Below, piece after piece: positions 58,921 through 64,000 of a stretch of 64,000 nt of DNA. Origin of the DNA: Fomes fomentarius (taxonomy: Eukaryota; Basidiomycota; Agaricomycetes; Polyporales; Polyporaceae). The DNA is taken from the NCBI GenBank assembly GCA_022606135.1, contig JABYQN010000005.1, positions 62,001 through 126,000 on the forward strand, given 5' to 3'. Below the pieces are notes generated by a model, which did no database searches, was not told where the DNA came from, and saw nothing but the letters and a program-made list of their open reading frames with translations. Every line of letters begins with the position of its first letter. The first letter of the stretch is position 1. A program made the translations under genes and the position numbers.

Positions 58921-61900
58921 TCAAGATGCAATGGAAACAAGACCGATCTCATCAACGAACTTTGCCAAAATGGAATAAGGCACGTTCTTTGTGAGAGAAT
59001 CAGCCAACTGATCCGCAGTCGCAACATAGAAGATCTCGACAGAGCCAGACTCCACTTGTTCACGAATGAAGTGGTAGCGGATCTCTATGTGCTTGGTACG
59101 CCGGTCGACTACTGGATTGACTGACAGGAAAATCGAACCCTGGTTGTCTAGACACATGGGTGTCGGCCTGGTCAAGTCATCACCAAGTTCATCGCCAAAC
59201 GTCCTCAGCCAGATCAACTGACGACAGGTATCAGAGGCCGCTTTATATTCCGCCTCAGTAGAGGAGAGCGAAATGGTAGGCTGACGCCTCGAAGCCCACG
59301 ATATAGCACCACCTGCCATCAAGAAGACAAAGCCAGAGGTAGAATGCCGATCATCACGGTCTTCGGCCCAATCTGAATCCGAATAGGAAATCAGACCGTC
59401 ATTAGACGCTCCCTTGTAGCGTAAGCGATACGCCTTTGTCCCTTGAAGGTAACGCAGGACATATTTCGCATAACTCATGTGCGCTTCAGAGGGATTGGCA
59501 TTGTACTTCGATAACCGTGTGACAGCAAAGGAGATATCAGGACGCGTTCCGAGCATGGCGTACAAAAGACTGCCAATGAGACTCTGGTAGCGTTGCCTGA
59601 ACTGATCGGAAGCTGGTTCGTCAGCACTTGCCAAGACAGCACCAGCAGGAAGGGGTGTACGTGAGGGTTTACAGTCAGCCATCTGAAAGCGCTCGAGAAC
59701 AGACTGGATGTACTCTTCCTGGTCAATGTCAATCATACGAGTAGATCGATCACGAGTGATGCGAAGACCAAGGAAGCGCTGTACAGATCCCAAGTCCGTC
59801 ATCTTGTACTGCTTAGAAAGCGAACGCTTGACTTGTTTGATGTGACTAGACTGATCTCCCATCAGAAGTAGATCGTTGACATAAAGAACGACAATCGTGA
59901 CGTGATCCCCCCCTTGTCGCCGATATACATAAATCCCAGCATCAGAATATGTCCGTGTAAATCCCAGATCTAGAAGCGATTGATGGATTTTCGCATTCCA
60001 CTGACGCGACGCCTGTTTAAGACCATAGATAGCCTTTTTGAGTAGACAGACGTGATCTTCCTTCCCAGGAACGACCCAGCCTTCCGGCTGTTCCATATAA
60101 ATCTCCTCATCTAGATCACCATTCAGGAACGCGGTCTTGACATCCATTGACTCGATGTCCCAGTCCTCAAGCGCTGCATGCGCGAGTAAATACCGGATAG
60201 ACTCAAACCGCGCCACTGGAGAGAATGTCTCATGGTAGTCCTCTCCCCACACCTGAGTGAAACCCTTTGCAACCAGACGAGCCTTGTACCGCCCATCATG
60301 TTTGATGTCATAGACCCAGCGGTTAGAGACAACATGCCGGCCCTTGGGACGAGGAATGAGAACCCAAGTCTTATTCTCCATGAGCGACTCAAACTCCGAC
60401 TTCTCAGCTTCGCGCCATTTCCCAGCATCAGGTGAGCGCATGGCTTCCTTATGCGACTGAGGTAAGCCAGCTTTATACTGAGCAGCAGCTAGAAAAGCGA
60501 GTATCGTCTCCGCTTCGCGCAGATTGCCATCCTTGTCGATCTGATTATCAGCACGTGCAGGATCATCATACACATTGTTATCAGTCCTATCCTTGTGGGG
60601 AATACCAGCTTTTTCACGACGAGGACGGTCACGAGCAATGCTTGGTTCATTAGCTCCCACTGGAGGGTGACGACCACGTTTGTGAGGAGGACGAGGAGGA
60701 ACGACAGGAGGCGGCGTAGGAGGACGTTGCAGAGGAGGAGGAGGCTCAGCAGGAGCTTCTGCAGGAGGAGCGGGATCAGCATCCGCTGGAGGGTCAGGTT
60801 GTGGTGGTTTGAAGAGGTTAGGAGGAATGAAAGGAATTGCATCATTGGGATCGACCAAATCAGAGTCATCGTTCGAGGAATCATCCGATTGATCATCTGA
60901 GAATGGACTGTCGTCCGGGGTAGAAGGATGGTTGCCAGGTAAGTTACAAGCAGGGAAAGACCCTTCGTCAAATGTTGCATCGCGGGACACGACGATAGAG
61001 CGGTTGGCTGGATTCCAAAACCTATACCCCTTGGAACCAGACTCATACCCGACGAAGATCATCTCGACAGCCTTCTTGTCGAGTTTCCCTTCGCGCTTTG
61101 CCTTCTGCACGTGGACAAAAGCTTTGCACCCAAACACTCTGAAGTAAGAGACGTCCGGAATGGTACCATCCCAAACAGTGATGGGGCACGACCACTTGTG
61201 TCGTCGCATAGGTTGACGATTGTAGATATGAACGGCTGCGTCAAGAGCGAGTTGCCAGAAACCATGACTAAGGCCTGCTTGGTGGAGCATAGACAGAGCC
61301 TTTTCAGTAATAGTGCGGTTCCAGCGCTCAGCACGTCCATTCTGTTGAGGCGAACCCAGTAGAGTCTTCTGGTGCTCAATACCGTGCGAACGAAGAAGTG
61401 TAGAGAACTCGTCTGATGTGTATTCCCCCCCTCGATCTGAGCGGATCGATTTGATCTTCTTGCCGGTCTGGTTCTCAGCCCACGCCTTATAGTCTTTGAA
61501 CGCTTGGATCGCATCAGACTTGTGTTTAAGGAAGTAAGCACGAGCGAGACCAGAATAGTCATCAATGAAACCGGCAAAGTATTTCCAACCTCCAATAGCC
61601 TGAGTGCGCATAGGTCCATCGAGGTCCGTATGGACTCGCTCGAGAACTTCAGTAGCGCGCTTCTCAGAAGGTGGAAAGGGGTTACGAGTGGATTTGCCAA
61701 AAGCGCATCCATCACACGGTTCTTCGTCTGCAGGATCAACAGCATCAACCCCCTTAGTATGCTTAGGAAGGTTGCGCAGAACGTCCTTGCCCGCATGACC
61801 AAAGCGACGGTGCCAGGTCTTGAACTTACGGACATTGAGATGGACGCGCTTGCTGTTGTGAAGCTCAATAATAGTCCAATAACAATTAGACGAAGGGTTG

Positions 61901-63195
61901 TATCGCGCCTCCAGGATCTTACGACCCTTGATGTGAATCGTCGAACCATATTTGACAGTGCCGTCAGGCAGCTTGTCGAAAATGCACATGCGCCCATCCC
62001 CTTGAAAGAGGGAGTAACCATTGCGCTCAATGGAGCCAGTCGAGAAGATGTGACCGATGGTGCCTGGTATGTAGTAGACGTGGTTCAGAGTAATTGCTAC
62101 CTTCTGACCGTCTAACCAGGTTTCTCCAGACAGAGTTCCTTCCCCAAGTGCCTGAATGACGCTGCTATCACCTTGTCCAGCAGTGTTAAACAGTACAGGC
62201 GAATCGAAGGGTTGGTACTCAATGAACTCAGAGAGATCACCGGTGATATGTTGAGAGGCTCCAGAGTCCATCAGCCATGCAGTCCAGTTCACACTGTTTG
62301 AGGCCATAGCCTCATCATAGAAAGAAGCAGCGATGTTAGACGAACCGGTTACAAGTACAGATGATACAGACTCAGTAGTGACGTGCGCATGGTTATGAGA
62401 AGTGTCCTTATTCTTCCCCTTGTCCTTATCCTTGTCTTTGTCCTTCCCTTTACCCTTGCCCTTGCCTTTGGGACGCTTCTCAGGGTACTTCTGATAGCAG
62501 TTGGACTCATGATGAGAGCCACTCCCGCAATGAGAGCAGGGACCCTTGGGCTTCAGCTTGGTCTGGGAGACCTTGTTCGCAGACTGGCCATTCTTGCGCA
62601 TGGACTCCTCAGCCAAGGTCTTCGACTGGATGTTGTCGAGAGTGACCTTGTCGAGGTCTGTAGTTGCCATAAGCGCAGAGACCATGGACCGGTACGACTC
62701 CGGGATCTTGGACATCAAGAGAAGGGCTTGCATGTTGTCAGAGAGCGTGACGCCGTTGCTACTAATTTCGCGCAGGCGTGTGATAAGACGCATCATCTGA
62801 TCCTGAAGGGGCTTCTGTTCGTTCATCCGAGGCTCAGCGACGAGCGACTCGAACAAACCCCAGACGTGGGCACTGTTAGGCTTGCCAAACTTGTTCTGTA
62901 ACGCTTCCCAGGACTCAGCAGCAGTCATGTCCCTGGGTTGTCCACCCGAGACAGGAATCTGAGTGTCCAGAACGTAGTGAAAGTTTGGTGCGACATGCAT
63001 GTACATCATGCCACGAGCTTGCCCATCAAGTTTATCCCACTTGTCCTTGGCAGCTTGCTCAGTAGGACGAGTAGTGCCTTTGACAACACTCCAACAGTCC
63101 ATGAAGATGAAATAGCCCTTCATCTTGGCAGACCAGTCATTGTACTGATTTGCCGAAGAGAGGACAGGGATAGAGTCGACTTTGATATCTCCCAT
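58921..63195 (-). CDS. Copia B gag-pol polyprotein, full length
   Basis: One unbroken frame. From MGDIKVDSIPVL it has 1424 residues, the usual Copia size; the frame is open further to 63867, but that part does not match Copia A in the same frame, so I prefer the inner start. Parts: gag (YNDWSAKMKGYFIFMD), zinc knuckle CSHCGSGSHHESNCYQ, protease WLMDSGASQHITG, integrase HRRFGHAGKDVLRN and CDGCAFGKS, integrase core HTDLDGPM, DDYSGLAR, SDRGGEYT and SPQQNGRAERWNRT, reverse transcriptase KARLVAKGFTQVWGEDY and MDVKTAFLNGDLDEEIYMEQ, and RNase H SDSDWAEDRDDRHSTSG. The reverse transcriptase box reads YVND rather than YVDD. An almost intact, probably young element inserted in Copia A. Confidence 0.92.
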   Translation of the reverse strand: MGDIKVDSIPVLSSANQYNDWSAKMKGYFIFMDCWSVVKGTTRPTEQAAKDKWDKLDGQARGMMYMHVAPNFHYVLDTQIPVSGGQPRDMTAAESWEALQNKFGKPNSAHVWGLFESLVAEPRMNEQKPLQDQMMRLITRLREISSNGVTLSDNMQALLLMSKIPESYRSMVSALMATTDLDKVTLDNIQSKTLAEESMRKNGQSANKVSQTKLKPKGPCSHCGSGSHHESNCYQKYPEKRPKGKGKGKGKDKDKDKDKGKNKDTSHNHAHVTTESVSSVLVTGSSNIAASFYDEAMASNSVNWTAWLMDSGASQHITGDLSEFIEYQPFDSPVLFNTAGQGDSSVIQALGEGTLSGETWLDGQKVAITLNHVYYIPGTIGHIFSTGSIERNGYSLFQGDGRMCIFDKLPDGTVKYGSTIHIKGRKILEARYNPSSNCYWTIIELHNSKRVHLNVRKFKTWHRRFGHAGKDVLRNLPKHTKGVDAVDPADEEPCDGCAFGKSTRNPFPPSEKRATEVLERVHTDLDGPMRTQAIGGWKYFAGFIDDYSGLARAYFLKHKSDAIQAFKDYKAWAENQTGKKIKSIRSDRGGEYTSDEFSTLLRSHGIEHQKTLLGSPQQNGRAERWNRTITEKALSMLHQAGLSHGFWQLALDAAVHIYNRQPMRRHKWSCPITVWDGTIPDVSYFRVFGCKAFVHVQKAKREGKLDKKAVEMIFVGYESGSKGYRFWNPANRSIVVSRDATFDEGSFPACNLPGNHPSTPDDSPFSDDQSDDSSNDDSDLVDPNDAIPFIPPNLFKPPQPDPPADADPAPPAEAPAEPPPPLQRPPTPPPVVPPRPPHKRGRHPPVGANEPSIARDRPRREKAGIPHKDRTDNNVYDDPARADNQIDKDGNLREAETILAFLAAAQYKAGLPQSHKEAMRSPDAGKWREAEKSEFESLMENKTWVLIPRPKGRHVVSNRWVYDIKHDGRYKARLVAKGFTQVWGEDYHETFSPVARFESIRYLLAHAALEDWDIESMDVKTAFLNGDLDEEIYMEQPEGWVVPGKEDHVCLLKKAIYGLKQASRQWNAKIHQSLLDLGFTRTYSDAGIYVYRRQGGDHVTIVVLYVNDLLLMGDQSSHIKQVKRSLSKQYKMTDLGSVQRFLGLRITRDRSTRMIDIDQEEYIQSVLERFQMADCKPSRTPLPAGAVLASADEPASDQFRQRYQSLIGSLLYAMLGTRPDISFAVTRLSKYNANPSEAHMSYAKYVLRYLQGTKAYRLRYKGASNDGLISYSDSDWAEDRDDRHSTSGFVFLMAGGAISWASRRQPTISLSSTEAEYKAASDTCRQLIWLRTFGDELGDDLTRPTPMCLDNQGSIFLSVNPVVDRRTKHIEIRYHFIREQVESGSVEIFYVATADQLADSLTKNVPYSILAKFVDEIGLVSIAS

Positions 63196-64000
63196 GATGG
63201 ATAAGAGGTATTGGGGAGAATCGAGATATTCCTCCTTGAGTCTAGAGTGAATGTGATAGGTGCGACAGGGGGCGCAGTGACGATAGGAGGAGGAAGGTAG
63301 ACTGGAGGAAGAGGACTTGAATCGACAGGAGGGGAGTTTCGAAGAGAGATCGGAGATAGAAATTAGACGAGATGAGGAGGGCTGTGCGTGAGTTTCTTCC
63401 TGAAGATAGGGAAGAGGAATCCGTGTTGTGGGTCGGTGTCCTGCTGCCAAGTTGCTGGATATGCCCAGTGGAAGGTCGGTTCGTACGGAAGAGGGAGTTG
63501 ATGGTAGCGATTGGGACAGAGCTGTACATCGCACTGGTCCCACTCCTGCTCTCCGTCGTCGTAGACGTAGTGATAACGATCGACCTGATCGTCTAGATCG
63601 AAGAGATGGGGCCGTTCGAGCAATCAAACGCTGATGCAGTAGAATGATGTTCTGCAAGTTCAGCGTTGACTTCAGCTTCAGAGTCGGAGCTGAGCTGAGG
63701 ACTATTGGCAGTAGTAGGCGGCTCCAGTACGATGGTTCAGAGAAAAAACGCGATGATTGACTTGCCACGTGCGAGATCTGGTAGAGAGGAACACCTATTG
63801 AGGTGAGCCAGAAGGTCAGGAAGCCGATATTCCCAACAATCCAGATAGAAGCGCCAACTGTGCCCAAGAAAAGCTATACGAGTCTAGGTATCAAAAAGAG
63901 TATAGTAAGGAGGGTCCGAAACGGTTGTCCTCCGGTCCAAAGGTGATAACCACCCCGGCTACAACAGCTGGCGGGCGCAAGTGCGTGGCCTGGCTGAGGA
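63196..64000 (-). mobile_element. 5' leader of Copia B, continuing off the edge
   Basis: Contains, in another minus-strand frame at 63363-63623, a peptide (YDDGEQEWDQCDVQLCPN) resembling the N-terminal region of Copia A gag (EECDWYNCNRQPCPN). The last 130 bases match the leader of Copia A near 54815-54960. The 5' LTR of Copia B is beyond 64000. Confidence 0.75.

Noticed and set aside
63196..63867. Upstream extension of the Copia B frame to 63867 as real protein
   Set aside because: The region resembling Copia A gag lies in a different frame here, so the open extension is probably chance.

Overview
The window comes from a filamentous basidiomycete, probably an agaricomycete. The signs are many short (about 50-70 nt) GT-AG introns with CTRAY-type branch points, moderately high GC, conserved fungal housekeeping genes packed on both strands, and Ty1/Copia LTR retrotransposons. 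There are no bacterial features, no CRISPR array, and no tRNA or rRNA that I can recognise.

Layout. About 2.2-15 kb holds a decayed deaminase gene, the only complete RNase H1 gene, an aminopeptidase P gene and an intact homeodomain gene. About 15.0-23.1 kb and 45.05-53.17 kb are two arms, about 8.1 kb each, of one large inverted repeat. In the same relative order each arm carries an OTT_1508-type nucleic-acid deaminase gene, a truncated RNase H gene, a broken homeodomain gene and an HNH nuclease gene. Between the arms lies 21.9 kb with a small secreted protein, an HNH-paralog fragment containing a foldback, sorting nexin SNX3, a 1168-residue disordered protein, lysyl-tRNA synthetase, an Hsp110 chaperone, an Ariadne-type RBR E3 ligase and a short-chain dehydrogenase. 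From 53.17 kb to the right edge the DNA is a stack of nested transposons: a TIR element, Copia A inserted in it, a solo LTR in the LTR of Copia A, and Copia B inserted in the pol gene of Copia A.

The most unusual content is (1) the deaminase / RNase H / homeodomain / HNH gene set, present in three partial or full copies that have each decayed differently; and (2) the LTRs of both Copia elements, each of which contains one leader segment twice, once interrupted by a 55-nt GT-AG intron and once precisely without it. Only the left RNase H1 gene keeps its hybrid-binding domain and all catalytic acids. Only the two arm copies of the deaminase keep their long N-terminal frame. Only the left homeodomain gene keeps its start codon. 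Between them the copies retain one good version of most members.

All exon boundaries were read by eye from GT-AG signals and reading frame. Two single-base frame breaks at C/G runs, in the lysyl-tRNA synthetase and aminopeptidase P genes, look like sequence errors.
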